Shown here piece by piece: positions 1 to 9,230 of a stretch of DNA of 33,923 nucleotides. Position 1 is the first letter of the stretch. Each line of letters starts with the position of its first letter. Source of the DNA: Chloroflexota bacterium (lineage in GTDB: Archaea > Iainarchaeota > Iainarchaeia > Iainarchaeales > GCA-2688035); assembly GCA_017610335.1 (NCBI GenBank), contig JAFCCG010000008.1:1-33923 (forward strand). Reading direction: 5' to 3'. The position numbers were made by a program, and so were the translations under genes. Below the pieces are notes generated by a model. That model had not been told where the DNA came from. It made no database searches and worked only from the letters and a program-made list of their open reading frames with translations.

Positions 1-1
1 A

Positions 2-394
2 TTACAAAGGGTTGCAATTGCAGGATGTCTTTCACAGGAAGCAGACATAATCCTAATGGATGAACCATCAGCACATCTGGATGTAGAGCAGAGGCTTAAT
101 GCAACAAAGGCAATCAGAAGCATTGTAAACACGAGAAATGTTTCGGCTCTGATTATCGACCACGACCTTGTTTTTTTGGATTACTTATCTGACAGAATAA
201 TGTTCTTTGACGGAATTCCATCAAAAGAAGGAATTGCAAATATACCTACAGGAATGGAACAGGGAATGAATGACCTGCTGGGAAGCCTTGGCATTACTTT
301 GAGAAGGGAAAAAAACGGAAGACCAAGAATAAACAAGCTTGGAAGCGTTCTTGACAGAGAACAAAAAGAAAAAGGAAATTATTATTACACGTGA
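2..394 (+). CDS. ABCE1/RLI-type ribosome-recycling ATPase, C-terminal part (truncated by window start)
   Basis: Open frame from base 2: LQRVAIAGCLSQEADIILMDEPSAHLDVEQR...SALIIDHDLVFLDYLSDRIMFFDG; Walker B/D-loop and H-loop typical of ABCE1 NBD2. Confidence 0.93.
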   Translation, partial: LQRVAIAGCLSQEADIILMDEPSAHLDVEQRLNATKAIRSIVNTRNVSALIIDHDLVFLDYLSDRIMFFDGIPSKEGIANIPTGMEQGMNDLLGSLGITLRREKNGRPRINKLGSVLDREQKEKGNYYYT

Positions 395-498
395 ACAAAC
401 ACATTGCTTAGCGTTAGTAAATAGCCTCAGCAGGAGTTAACTTCATCATTGCTGTAGGTATCGTATGGTGTTAATGCCTTAAAATTAACGGTTTTTCT

Positions 499-520
499 TC
501 ACCGGAAACCTGCTCTCCCG
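499..520 (-). repeat. Dispersed hairpin element GAGAGCAGGTTTCCGGTGA, copy A
   Basis: 19-nt match (reverse strand) to 19946-19964. Confidence 0.6.
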
Positions 521-568
521 AATAGTTTATTAATGACTTTTTCCTTTGTATTGGCAGTAGGTAGTAAT

Positions 569-1399
569 ATGAGGTATAATAGGCAGAAGCTTTTGCTGCG
601 GGTGGTTAAGGTCTTGTCTGGGAAAGGTATCTCTTCCAGGACCTATTTAGTGAAGGCTATGTTCCTTTTGAGGCAGAGGCTTGGCTTTGATGCAGTTGGC
701 TATAATTTCTTTCCGTACAAATACGGGCCATTTTCCAATGTGATTTATGAGGACTTTGGGGCTTTGGAGAAAGAAGGTCTGTTTGATGAGGCAGATTTAC
801 GTTTAACTAGAAAAGGAAAAATATTTGTTGAAGCTCTGAATGAAAACGAAGAGGTTTCTTCTGAGTTGAATAGGATCCTTTCTGATTTTCCCAGCACTTT
901 TAAAATTAGGACTTTTGTTTATGCCAATTACCCAGAGTTTACTATTCGCAGTACTTCCTTGAAAAAAAAGCCAGTGAAAGAACGTGGCATTTGTTCGATT
1001 GGTTATGAGGGCAAAACCATTGACTCTTTTTTGAATGAGTTAACCCAGCATAATGTTTCTTTGCTTGTTGATGTTAGGCGGAATGCGTTTAGCATGAAGA
1101 AAGGCTTTTCCAAGAACCAGTTAAATTACTATTTGGAAAAGGCTGGAATTGGTTACGTGCATTTTCCCGAGCTTGGCATCGAATCCAAAAAAAGAAAAGA
1201 CTTGGATTCTGTGGCTGACTATAAGAAATTGTTTAAGGAGTATAGAAAAACCTTGCCTGCTAAAAAGGAAAAAATTGAAAAGCTTAAGAAATTAGGAAAA
1301 AATGCTAAGGTTTCTTTGATGTGTTTTGAAGCTGACAAGAATTTTTGCCATCGCGGAGTCTTAAGCGACTTTTTAGGGGACGAGGTTGTTCACATTTGA
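569..1399 (+). CDS. DUF488-family protein with N-terminal YwgA/Panacea-like domain
   Basis: C-terminal half has the DUF488 signature (SIGYEGKTIDSFLNEL...LLVDVRRNAFS..KGFSK..L...HFPELGI...MCFEADKNFCHR). N-terminal ~100 aa contain 'FLLRQRLGFDAVGYNFFPYKYGPFSNVIYEDFGALEKEGLF'. ATG 533 also possible; ATG 569 has a better upstream GGTAG. Confidence 0.8.
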   Translation: MRYNRQKLLLRVVKVLSGKGISSRTYLVKAMFLLRQRLGFDAVGYNFFPYKYGPFSNVIYEDFGALEKEGLFDEADLRLTRKGKIFVEALNENEEVSSELNRILSDFPSTFKIRTFVYANYPEFTIRSTSLKKKPVKERGICSIGYEGKTIDSFLNELTQHNVSLLVDVRRNAFSMKKGFSKNQLNYYLEKAGIGYVHFPELGIESKKRKDLDSVADYKKLFKEYRKTLPAKKEKIEKLKKLGKNAKVSLMCFEADKNFCHRGVLSDFLGDEVVHI

Positions 1400-2163
1400 A
1401 GGAAAAAATTCTCATTCTGACAAAGACATACCCAAACCTTAGCAGGAAATATGTTGAAACAGTCTGCACTGCAGGCGTTACTGGCAAAGGAGAGTGGAGA
1501 CGGCTTTACCCGGTTCCTTTTAGGAAACTTCCTTTCAACCAGCGTTTCAAAAAGTTTGACTGGATAGAAGCCGATACCATGAAAAACACTAAAGAAAAGC
1601 TGAAGCGAAAAGAATCCTATAAGGTTAATGCTGATTCCATCAGAGTCTTGGGCAATGTTGGAACTGGTGCAAGCCGTGACTGGAAGGAAAGGAACAAGCT
1701 TTTGCTGCCTCTTGCAAACAAGTCTCTTGAGGAACTGGAAGGATTAAAGAAAACCATGAAGGTTTCTCTTGGTATGGTTAAGCCTGCCGAGTTGATGGAT
1801 TTTACTTTGACTCCCATAGATGAGTGTCGCGGCTGGGAAAAGGATTTGATTGAAGGCTCACAAAAAACTCTTTCTGGAATTTACAAGTCTCCCTTGGATA
1901 AAATCCCCTGGAAATTTTCCTATGTATTCAAATGTAATGACTCTGGTTGTTCAGGTCATTCCATAATGTGTGAGGACTGGGAGCTGTTAGAATCGTGGCG
2001 TTCCTGGAAGAACAAGTACAAGACAGACCAACTATTGTGGCAAAAACTCAAACAGAAATACTTTGACTGGATGAAAAAGAGAAACCTGCACTTTATTGTC
2101 GGTACCGAATCCAGATACAACAAATTCCTAATAATTGGCCTCTACTACCCGCCAAAACAATAG
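1396..2163 (+). CDS. Conserved protein of unknown function, DUF488 partner
   Basis: TTG start overlaps the DUF488 stop (TTGA). KILILTKTYPNLSRKYVETVCTAGVTGKGEWRRLYPVPFRKL resembles uncharacterised proteins I recall encoded beside DUF488 genes. Confidence 0.7.
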   Translation: MKEKILILTKTYPNLSRKYVETVCTAGVTGKGEWRRLYPVPFRKLPFNQRFKKFDWIEADTMKNTKEKLKRKESYKVNADSIRVLGNVGTGASRDWKERNKLLLPLANKSLEELEGLKKTMKVSLGMVKPAELMDFTLTPIDECRGWEKDLIEGSQKTLSGIYKSPLDKIPWKFSYVFKCNDSGCSGHSIMCEDWELLESWRSWKNKYKTDQLLWQKLKQKYFDWMKKRNLHFIVGTESRYNKFLIIGLYYPPKQ

Positions 2164-2325
2164 GCACACAATGTTTTACTTTTTTCTCTTCAACCAGAAA
2201 TCAACAAGCTTGTTTATTATGTCGCCGTAAACTTACTATAAACACCCTAGGATACTATAGTTGTTAACCTTATCATTGCCTGCAGAAAAACAATTTAAAG
2301 CAATTGCTTGCTTTAGTATTATATC

Positions 2326-3372
2326 ATGAGAATATTAAAGATTGACAAAAAAGAAAATTTTTTACATCTTGTTCCAGAAATAGAGGACGATTTGTGGCAT
2401 CTTGAAAGAATAATAGAAAAACACGACCTTGTTTCAGGTTTAAGTGACAGAAAAATAAAACCAAAAGAAGCAGGAGAAAAACCAATAAGGGTAAAGATGT
2501 TTATCGAACTTGACGTTGACAATGTTGAATTTCATAGATTTTTGGGACAGCTTAGAGTAAGCGGAATCATTAAGAGTGGAAAACCTGCAGAGTTTTTGGA
2601 AATGGGAGCACAGCATTCGCTTGAAATATGCATTGGAAAGGACGTGAAAATAAAAAAGCAGGCTTTGAAAAAATTCCAAATTGAAAGAATAAAAAAAGCA
2701 GCAGAATCGACAAAAAAAGGAAAGATTTTGCTGGTAGTGCTTGATGATGAACAGGCAAACATTGCAATTTTAAGAGAATTTGAACTTGATGAAAAAGCTT
2801 CTTTGAAAAGTGGCAAATCAGGAAAGCAATTCAAAGGAAAAGACACGAGCGGAAAATATTTTACAGAAATTCTTGAAAAGATTATTGAAATAAAGCCGGA
2901 AAAGGCAATTATTGCAGGACCAGGGTTTACAAAAGAAGAATTTCAAAAGTTTTTAGAAGAAAAAGGAAAACCAAAAGAAATGCAGTTCTTTTTTATGGCA
3001 ACAAACAGTATAGGAAAAACAGGACTGCAGGAATTGCTTAAAGGAAATGCCTTGGAAAAGATTGCGCAGGAAATGCAGCTTGTAAAAGAAACAGGTCTTG
3101 TTGAAAAGATTTTGGCTGAACTTGGAAAAAACTCTGGCTTGGTTGAATATGGCCCAAAAGAAGTTGAAAAGGCTATTGAAGCAGGTGCAGTGCAAATGCT
3201 GGTTGTTGCAGACAAGTTTTTGCTCGAAAAACGGGAAGAAGCTGAAAAAATGATGCAAAAAGCAGAGAAAACAGGCTCTGAAGTACATTTAATAAATGCA
3301 GAACATGAAGCAGGAAAGCAGTTACAAAACCTTGGAGGCATTGCAGCAATCTTAAGATACAAGATTACCTGA
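2326..3372 (+). CDS. pelA: Pelota (Dom34) mRNA surveillance protein
   Basis: MRILKIDKKENFLHLVPEIEDDLWHL..., IRVKMFIELDVDNVEFHRFLGQLRVSGII, central VVLDDEQANIAIL, C-terminal eRF1 domain 3-like region. Confidence 0.93.
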   Translation: MRILKIDKKENFLHLVPEIEDDLWHLERIIEKHDLVSGLSDRKIKPKEAGEKPIRVKMFIELDVDNVEFHRFLGQLRVSGIIKSGKPAEFLEMGAQHSLEICIGKDVKIKKQALKKFQIERIKKAAESTKKGKILLVVLDDEQANIAILREFELDEKASLKSGKSGKQFKGKDTSGKYFTEILEKIIEIKPEKAIIAGPGFTKEEFQKFLEEKGKPKEMQFFFMATNSIGKTGLQELLKGNALEKIAQEMQLVKETGLVEKILAELGKNSGLVEYGPKEVEKAIEAGAVQMLVVADKFLLEKREEAEKMMQKAEKTGSEVHLINAEHEAGKQLQNLGGIAAILRYKIT

Positions 3373-3415
3373 ACTGTTTTTAATTATATTCAGCCCTTTT
3401 TCAATTGGTGAGTTT

Positions 3416-4981
3416 TTGGAAGAAAAAAAAGAAGAATGTGGTATAGCAGCAGTTTCCCTGCCAAAAAACATGAAAAACCCGCCAATAGGGGGTGCTGCAT
3501 ACTATTTGTATAAAATGCTGTTGCAACAACAGCACCGTGGCCAAAACAGTGCAGGAATTACAACTTACAGGAAACAAAGAATGCAAATAATTGACACCTA
3601 CAAAGAACTCGGAATAGTAAACAAGGTTTTCAGAAGCTACGATATGAAAAAAAACAAATCAATTTTGGAGCATTATTCAGGAACAAAAGGAATAGGACAT
3701 GTAAGGTATGCTACAAGCGGAAGTGACAAGGCAGGAAATGCACAGCCTTTTGAAAGGCATCATGGAAGGCTTTGGAAATGGTTCAGCTTTGTATACAACG
3801 GGCATATAGCAAACTTTTCCGAATTAAAAAAAGAACTCAGGTCTGCAAGCTATCATTTGGTGCACAATACAGACACAGAACTTGTAATGCACTATATCTC
3901 AAAACTGCTCGCAGGAAACAAAAAACCAGACCTTGCCAATCTTTTTGGAGAACTTAGTGAAACTTTTGACGGAGCATACAATATTTCATATATTAATGCT
4001 GAAGGGCTACTGGCGGTTGTAAGAGACCCTTTAGGAATAAGACCAGCGTGTTACAATTACAATAATGGATTTTTCATAGCAGCAAGCGAATCATGCGCTC
4101 TCACAAGTTATGAAATTGAAGATATAAAAAATATTAAACCAGGCGAAATAGTAATTATCGAAAACGATTCTGTTGAAGTAAAAAGATTTGCAAAAAAGAA
4201 AAAGGCTGCGCACTGCATGTTTGAATGGGTTTATTTTTCAAATCCTGCCTCAGTACTTGACAATGCAAGTGTTTATGAAACAAGATGGAAGCTTGGGGAA
4301 AAGCTTGCAAGAAATGAAACAATGGATATCAAAGACAAAGACTTTGTGGTTGTTGCCGTGCCTGATACTGCAAAACCTGCAGCAGCAGGTTATGCTAACA
4401 AAACAGGGTTGCCGTCAATGGAAGGCCTTATAAGAAACAGGTATGTTGGCCGAACATTTATTGAAAGCGGGAACAGGCTTGAAATTGCAAGGGAAAAATA
4501 CAATGTTAACAAGTCTGTTATTGAAGGAAAAAAAGTGATATTGGTTGATGACAGCATTGTAAGAGGGACAACTGGAAAGGCCTTTATTGAAATGCTTAGA
4601 AAAAGGGGCAAGCCAAAAGAAATTCATATGAGGGTAAGCTGTCCCCCGATAAAGTATCCTTGCTATTACGGAACAGATATGTCAACATTGCATGAGCTTG
4701 CAGCACCAAAGCATATGTCATTGGATGAAGTACAGGCGATAGGAATTGATGTTTCAGACAAGGTTATTGAAAAGATTGGCAAAGAAATGGGATTAGACAG
4801 CCTTGCATACCAAAAAATTGAAGGAGTCAAAAAATCAATTAATTTGCCTGAAGAAAGCGACGGGCTTTGCATGGCATGCCTTACAGGAAAATACCCGACA
4901 GAATGCGGGAAAAAACTGTTCTGCAAGGCATTGCAGGAATTTGTAAAAAATCCAAAAAAAAAGCACAAGAGAATTGTTTAA
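3416..4981 (+). CDS. purF: Amidophosphoribosyltransferase (PurF), copy 1
   Basis: Class II glutaminase Cys (EECGIAAV), QQHRGQNSAGI, NRYVGRTFI, PRTase loop VILVDDSIVRGTT, Fe-S-type Cys positions (AHC, YPC, LCMAC). TTG start with upstream GGTGAG. Confidence 0.93.
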   Translation: MEEKKEECGIAAVSLPKNMKNPPIGGAAYYLYKMLLQQQHRGQNSAGITTYRKQRMQIIDTYKELGIVNKVFRSYDMKKNKSILEHYSGTKGIGHVRYATSGSDKAGNAQPFERHHGRLWKWFSFVYNGHIANFSELKKELRSASYHLVHNTDTELVMHYISKLLAGNKKPDLANLFGELSETFDGAYNISYINAEGLLAVVRDPLGIRPACYNYNNGFFIAASESCALTSYEIEDIKNIKPGEIVIIENDSVEVKRFAKKKKAAHCMFEWVYFSNPASVLDNASVYETRWKLGEKLARNETMDIKDKDFVVVAVPDTAKPAAAGYANKTGLPSMEGLIRNRYVGRTFIESGNRLEIAREKYNVNKSVIEGKKVILVDDSIVRGTTGKAFIEMLRKRGKPKEIHMRVSCPPIKYPCYYGTDMSTLHELAAPKHMSLDEVQAIGIDVSDKVIEKIGKEMGLDSLAYQKIEGVKKSINLPEESDGLCMACLTGKYPTECGKKLFCKALQEFVKNPKKKHKRIV

Positions 4982-5095
4982 TCAATCCCTGGCTTAGCGA
5001 AAAAAATAAAGATACAAAATCAGCTGATTGCTTTTTAATGATTTTTGAATTGTTTTTTTATTATTGAGCTAATTTTTTGGAGTTAGTGAATAGCT

Positions 5096-6460
5096 TTGAG
5101 CGAAATTAAGGAAAACTGCGGAGTTTTCGGAATTTACAGCAATGGCGATGTTGTTAAACGAATTCATTTAGCACTTCATTTTTTACAACACCGTGGTCAA
5201 CAATACTGCGGAATAGCCACAAGCAACAAAAACAAGATAATAATTCAAAGCCATAAAGGAAGTGTTGACCCAACATTTACAAGAGAAGATTTTGAAACTT
5301 TGCAAGGAAATTTTGGAATAGGGCATGTAAGTCTGAATGACAGGCAGCCAATGACACTCCATAGCAAACTTGGTGATTTTGCAATATGCTTTAATGGAAA
5401 CATTGCAAATGCAGGCGATTTAATACCACAGTTTAAAAAAAGAGGCTACAGTTTTTGGCTTGACAGTCAGGTTGAACTCCTTGCAAAAATTATTGCACAG
5501 GAAGAAAGCTTTGTTGAAGGAATTGAAGCAATAAATAAGACTATTGAAGGAAGCTACTGTATTCTGATTCTTACACCTGACGGAATTTTTGCAGCAAGAG
5601 ACAAATTTGGATTTAAACCGCTTATTCTGGGAAACAATGGAAAAGATTATGCCGTTGCATCAGAAAGCAGGGCTTTACAGAATTTGGATATGGAAATTGA
5701 AAGAGATGTAAAACCAGGCGAAATTGTTTTTATTGACGGAACAGGCTTTAAGACATTAAAGCATTTGCCAGAAAAAAGAACCGCACACTGTGCATTTGAA
5801 TGGGCATATACAGCAAGCGTTGATTCAGTAATTGACGGAGTTTCAGTTGACAAAGCAAGAAACAATATGGGGGCAATGCTTGCAAGAAAAGACAAGGGAA
5901 AACTTGAAGCAGATATTGTTGCACCTGTTCCAAACAGCGGAATAGGACATGCTGAAGGATATCATTTGGAAAGCGGTATTCCGTTGAAAAGCGTCTTTTT
6001 GCTTGACAGGTACGGTGACAGAAGCTATACTCAGGCAACACAAGGAGAACGGGATAGCATGGCAAAGAAAAAATTAAGCGTTTTAAGAGAAGCTGTTAAA
6101 GGAAAAAGAATTGTAATATGTGATGACAGTATTGTAAGAGGAACACAAATTAGAGAAAAAGTAAAGGAATTGAAAAAAGCAGGTGCAAAAGAAGTTCATG
6201 TCAGAATTGCGGTTCCACCGTTAATGCACCCTTGTAGATATGGAATTGCAACAAAAGACTATGACGAATTAATTGCAAGAAAAATGTCTGTTGAAGGAAT
6301 ATGCAAATATATTGAAGCAGACAGCCTGCGTTATAATACATTGAAAGATCTGTTTGAAGCAATTGGAAAGGGACCGAATGAAATGTGCCTTTATTGCTGG
6401 GATGGCAAGACAGTAGAAGAAAAACAAAAAAAGATTACAGAACCAGTTAATAGAGCCTGA
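5096..6460 (+). CDS. Amidophosphoribosyltransferase-like paralog, copy 2
   Basis: NCGVFGIYS, LQHRGQQYCGIAT, IVICDDSIVRGTQ, Fe-S-type Cys positions (AHC, HPC, MCLYC). RYVGRTFI is replaced by RYGDRSYTQ. TTG start. Confidence 0.87.
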   Translation: MSEIKENCGVFGIYSNGDVVKRIHLALHFLQHRGQQYCGIATSNKNKIIIQSHKGSVDPTFTREDFETLQGNFGIGHVSLNDRQPMTLHSKLGDFAICFNGNIANAGDLIPQFKKRGYSFWLDSQVELLAKIIAQEESFVEGIEAINKTIEGSYCILILTPDGIFAARDKFGFKPLILGNNGKDYAVASESRALQNLDMEIERDVKPGEIVFIDGTGFKTLKHLPEKRTAHCAFEWAYTASVDSVIDGVSVDKARNNMGAMLARKDKGKLEADIVAPVPNSGIGHAEGYHLESGIPLKSVFLLDRYGDRSYTQATQGERDSMAKKKLSVLREAVKGKRIVICDDSIVRGTQIREKVKELKKAGAKEVHVRIAVPPLMHPCRYGIATKDYDELIARKMSVEGICKYIEADSLRYNTLKDLFEAIGKGPNEMCLYCWDGKTVEEKQKKITEPVNRA

Positions 6461-6495
6461 ATTCAAACAAATTAATTGACCCTAATTCAAACCAG

Positions 6496-6855
6496 TTAAT
6501 CAACCCTGAATTCGAGCCATTTTATTCTTTTATTTTCAACAAGTTGCTTTATTTGTTTCTGTCTTTGATTAAGCTGACTTGAAGCTGTTTTGAATTCACA
6601 GAACACTATTTCGTTTTCGTCAAATAAAACCCCGTCAATTGGATTACCAAGAAAACGAAATTGCTGCGGGTTATATGGAAAAGATTCAATAAAAGGAATA
6701 AATTGCTCAGTAAGCTGACCATATTTTACTGCCTGACTTCTTTTTTTAAAACGCAAATCCTCAATAGTTTGCCTTAGAGAAAAAACTTTTTTAATTAAGA
6801 AAATTAGAATGAGAAATAAAACAATTGAAATGCCCAATAAAAAAAATTCAAACAT
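6496..6855 (-). CDS. Membrane-anchored Holliday-junction-resolvase-like endonuclease (COG4741-type)
   Basis: N-terminal TM helix, basic linker, then PIDGVLFDENEIVFCEFKTASSQLNQRQKQI (PD-(D/E)XK-like D...E-x-K). Confidence 0.72.
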   Translation of the reverse strand: MFEFFLLGISIVLFLILIFLIKKVFSLRQTIEDLRFKKRSQAVKYGQLTEQFIPFIESFPYNPQQFRFLGNPIDGVLFDENEIVFCEFKTASSQLNQRQKQIKQLVENKRIKWLEFRVD

Positions 6856-6892
6856 ATAAAGCCACTATATAGAATTGCGAATTAAAAAACGC

Positions 6893-7294
6893 TTAAAAGT
6901 ACTGAGGACAAGCCTGCCCTGAGTCACCTTTTGAAAGAATAACAAGTTTGAATTTTTTGCCGGATTCTCTTAAAGCAGCAAGCAATGCTATATGCTCTTT
7001 TCCACTTCCACTAATTAACGAAACACATATTTCATCCATATCAGGAAGCTTTTCCTTAATTGTGTCTTTTAAAATTCCAAAACCAACTCTGTTATTTACC
7101 AATATCCAGTCAAGTTCTTTTTTAGGAACAGGCTTTCCATCAGATCCATCTTTTTTAAACGGTGAAAAATTTTCTTGGCCCCATTCATTTCCAACAAGCA
7201 GAATTTTATCCCATTCTTCTTCAGTAATAAGTCTTGCAATATGACCCCATGTTCCTTTTCCAATTCCTAAAACAGCTAAAAGCGCTCTTGTCAT
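6893..7294 (-). CDS. Small Rossmann/CARF-like protein
   Basis: MTRALLAVLGIGKGTWGHIARLI... DEICVSLISGSGKEHIALLAALRESGKKFKLVIL resembles the CARF motif (hydrophobic-S/T-GG/SG-K-x-x-A-L). Confidence 0.5.
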   Translation of the reverse strand: MTRALLAVLGIGKGTWGHIARLITEEEWDKILLVGNEWGQENFSPFKKDGSDGKPVPKKELDWILVNNRVGFGILKDTIKEKLPDMDEICVSLISGSGKEHIALLAALRESGKKFKLVILSKGDSGQACPQYF

Positions 7295-7367
7295 TCAGTT
7301 TCCTTCTTTAAAAAATCCAATATATAATATATATTAGATTCTGGAAAAAGCTTTTAAAAGAAGACGA

Positions 7368-7673
7368 TTATGCCTTGAAGAATTTGCTTACTTTTTTATA
7401 TGCTGAAAAAAGTTTTTTTCCATCATTGGTTATTACATAAAAATCTTTTGAATCAAGCTTTACACTTGCAATTACCTTGTGTTCAATTAATTTTTTCAGA
7501 GAACACCTTATCTTTTGCTCACTTGTTTCTGGAAAAAGCTTTTTCAAACCAACCATACTTTTGCTTCCTAAACCTACTTTTTCCAGAACCTCTAAAGAAA
7601 AAGAGTCCTTACTTAGTTTGAAAAAATACGGATTTCGCTCAAGGAAAAGAATCCAATTATCTTCAGGCCCCAT
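7368..7673 (-). CDS. Winged-helix DNA-binding protein
   Basis: 101 aa; KVGLGSKSMVGLKKLFPETSEQKIRCSLKKLIEHKVIASVKLDSKDFYVITNDGKKL has wHTH plus wing character. Confidence 0.6.
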   Translation of the reverse strand: MGPEDNWILFLERNPYFFKLSKDSFSLEVLEKVGLGSKSMVGLKKLFPETSEQKIRCSLKKLIEHKVIASVKLDSKDFYVITNDGKKLFSAYKKVSKFFKA

Positions 7674-7699
7674 AAGTAAAACAATAAGTTCAAGGTTGT

Positions 7700-9211
7700 T
7701 TAAATGGTTTTTGATACAAAAGAACCGTCAGGCTTAAAGCCCTGAGAATAATAATAAGGTTTTACTCCAAGCCCGCTTATTACCAAAAGCTTTTTTGCAT
7801 CAAAATCAAAAGAAATTTCTTCAGCTTTTCTTAACAGAGATTTTCCAAAACCCTTGTGCTGTAAGGCCTGTTCTTTTCTTTCATGCAAAGATAAAGGTAA
7901 ACCAAAAACACGAAGTTCCCTTAGAAGACTGGTATCAGACCTTATTTCTTCCATAAAAGGATTTGCAGGCAGTCTAAGTCTTGCAAAACCAAACAAACAC
8001 TGCCTTTTTTTGTCCTCCAAAGAAATAAAAAATTCTTTTCCATTGCTTGCATTATATTTTTCAACAAACATTTGGGCATCACTTGCATAAAGTCCTTTGC
8101 GTGAAAGAAGTCCAAGCTGCCTAAGATTGCTTTTCTTTACACCTGCTGCAATAAGCTGTGCAGGAATATCACGCTGGATGCGCATTATCCTAGTCCACCT
8201 TGGCACAAAACTTTTTGTATAAGAAAGTAGCTTTACAGCATTTTCTGTTGAAAAGGATTCATATTTTCCCTGCTTCCACAAAGAGTAAAGCTTTGTCCCC
8301 TCAATCACAAGACAGGGATATATTTTAAGATTGTCAGGCATAAAATCAGGATTTTTGAAAAGTTCCTTTAATGCTTTTTTATCCTCCGAAAATGAAACAG
8401 AGGGAAGACCAGGCATGTAATGATATGTGACCTTAAAACAGGAATCCTTCAAAAGTTCTGTTGCATTTACAACATCTGCAACACTATGCCCTCGTTTTAT
8501 TTTTTTATAGGCTTTATCATAAATTGTTTGAACACCAAGTTCACACCTGGTTCCACCAAACCTGAGCATTTGCCCAATTTCCTTTTTTCCGCAAAAATCA
8601 GGTCTTGTTTCAAAAGTAATTCCTGCAATTCTTGTTTTGCTTTTCTCAGCCAGTTTTTTTGCAGCCTCAATTGTTTTTGCCTTTGAATTGCACAGGGCAT
8701 TAATTGAAGAAAGCAAAAACTTTTCCTGATAAGCTTTTGTCTGACTTAAAAAAGTTCCACCCATTACAATTAATTCAATCTTACCAGTATTATGCCCTGC
8801 TTCTCTAAGCTGACATATTCTGTTTTCAATCTGTTTTTTTGGATCAAAACCCATTGCAACCGCTCTCATTGTTGCAGGCTCTTTCCCAGTATAGCTTTTA
8901 GGCGTTTTTTTCCCTGGCAAAAGACTCCCAGGACAATAAATGCATTCACCAGGACAGTTATGAGGCTTTGACATTATTGCAACAACAGTTATTCCACTCA
9001 GACTCCTTGTGGGCTTTACTTTAAGCAGATTTAGTAAAACATCAGTTCTCTTTTTTGCAAAAGAAAGAATTGTTGCATTTGACGGCATATTAGAAAGTTT
9101 ATACTTTGAACAAAGCGCAATCTTTACTTCATTCAACAGGTCTCTTGAAACAATTTTTCCTGATTCAATCAGAGAAATTAAATCAAGCGAATAGGCTTTT
9201 GTCTTATCCAA
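7700..9211 (-). CDS. elp3: Elp3 family tRNA uridine(34) acetyltransferase (radical SAM plus GNAT)
   Basis: PTRSLSGITVVAIMSKPHNCPGECIYCPG, GGTFLSQ, C-terminal GNAT HKGFGKSLLRKAEE...YYYSQGF. Confidence 0.95.
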   Translation of the reverse strand: MDKTKAYSLDLISLIESGKIVSRDLLNEVKIALCSKYKLSNMPSNATILSFAKKRTDVLLNLLKVKPTRSLSGITVVAIMSKPHNCPGECIYCPGSLLPGKKTPKSYTGKEPATMRAVAMGFDPKKQIENRICQLREAGHNTGKIELIVMGGTFLSQTKAYQEKFLLSSINALCNSKAKTIEAAKKLAEKSKTRIAGITFETRPDFCGKKEIGQMLRFGGTRCELGVQTIYDKAYKKIKRGHSVADVVNATELLKDSCFKVTYHYMPGLPSVSFSEDKKALKELFKNPDFMPDNLKIYPCLVIEGTKLYSLWKQGKYESFSTENAVKLLSYTKSFVPRWTRIMRIQRDIPAQLIAAGVKKSNLRQLGLLSRKGLYASDAQMFVEKYNASNGKEFFISLEDKKRQCLFGFARLRLPANPFMEEIRSDTSLLRELRVFGLPLSLHERKEQALQHKGFGKSLLRKAEEISFDFDAKKLLVISGLGVKPYYYSQGFKPDGSFVSKTI

Positions 9212-9230
9212 AAGGAATCACACAAATAAA

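Noticed and set aside
423-452. Minus-strand ATGATGA-AGTTAACTCCTG-CTGA resembling a C box, 12-nt guide and D box of an archaeal C/D sRNA, also sharing AGCCTCAG with the 18-bp repeat family
   Set aside because: No convincing second C'/D' pair at the expected spacing on either side; one half-motif is insufficient, and the shared 8 bases are too short to count as another repeat copy.
2440-3362. Several minus-strand ORFs opposite pelota (Ser/Phe/Cys-rich)
   Set aside because: Antisense shadows of a Lys/Glu-rich gene; composition is not protein-like and pelota is unambiguous.
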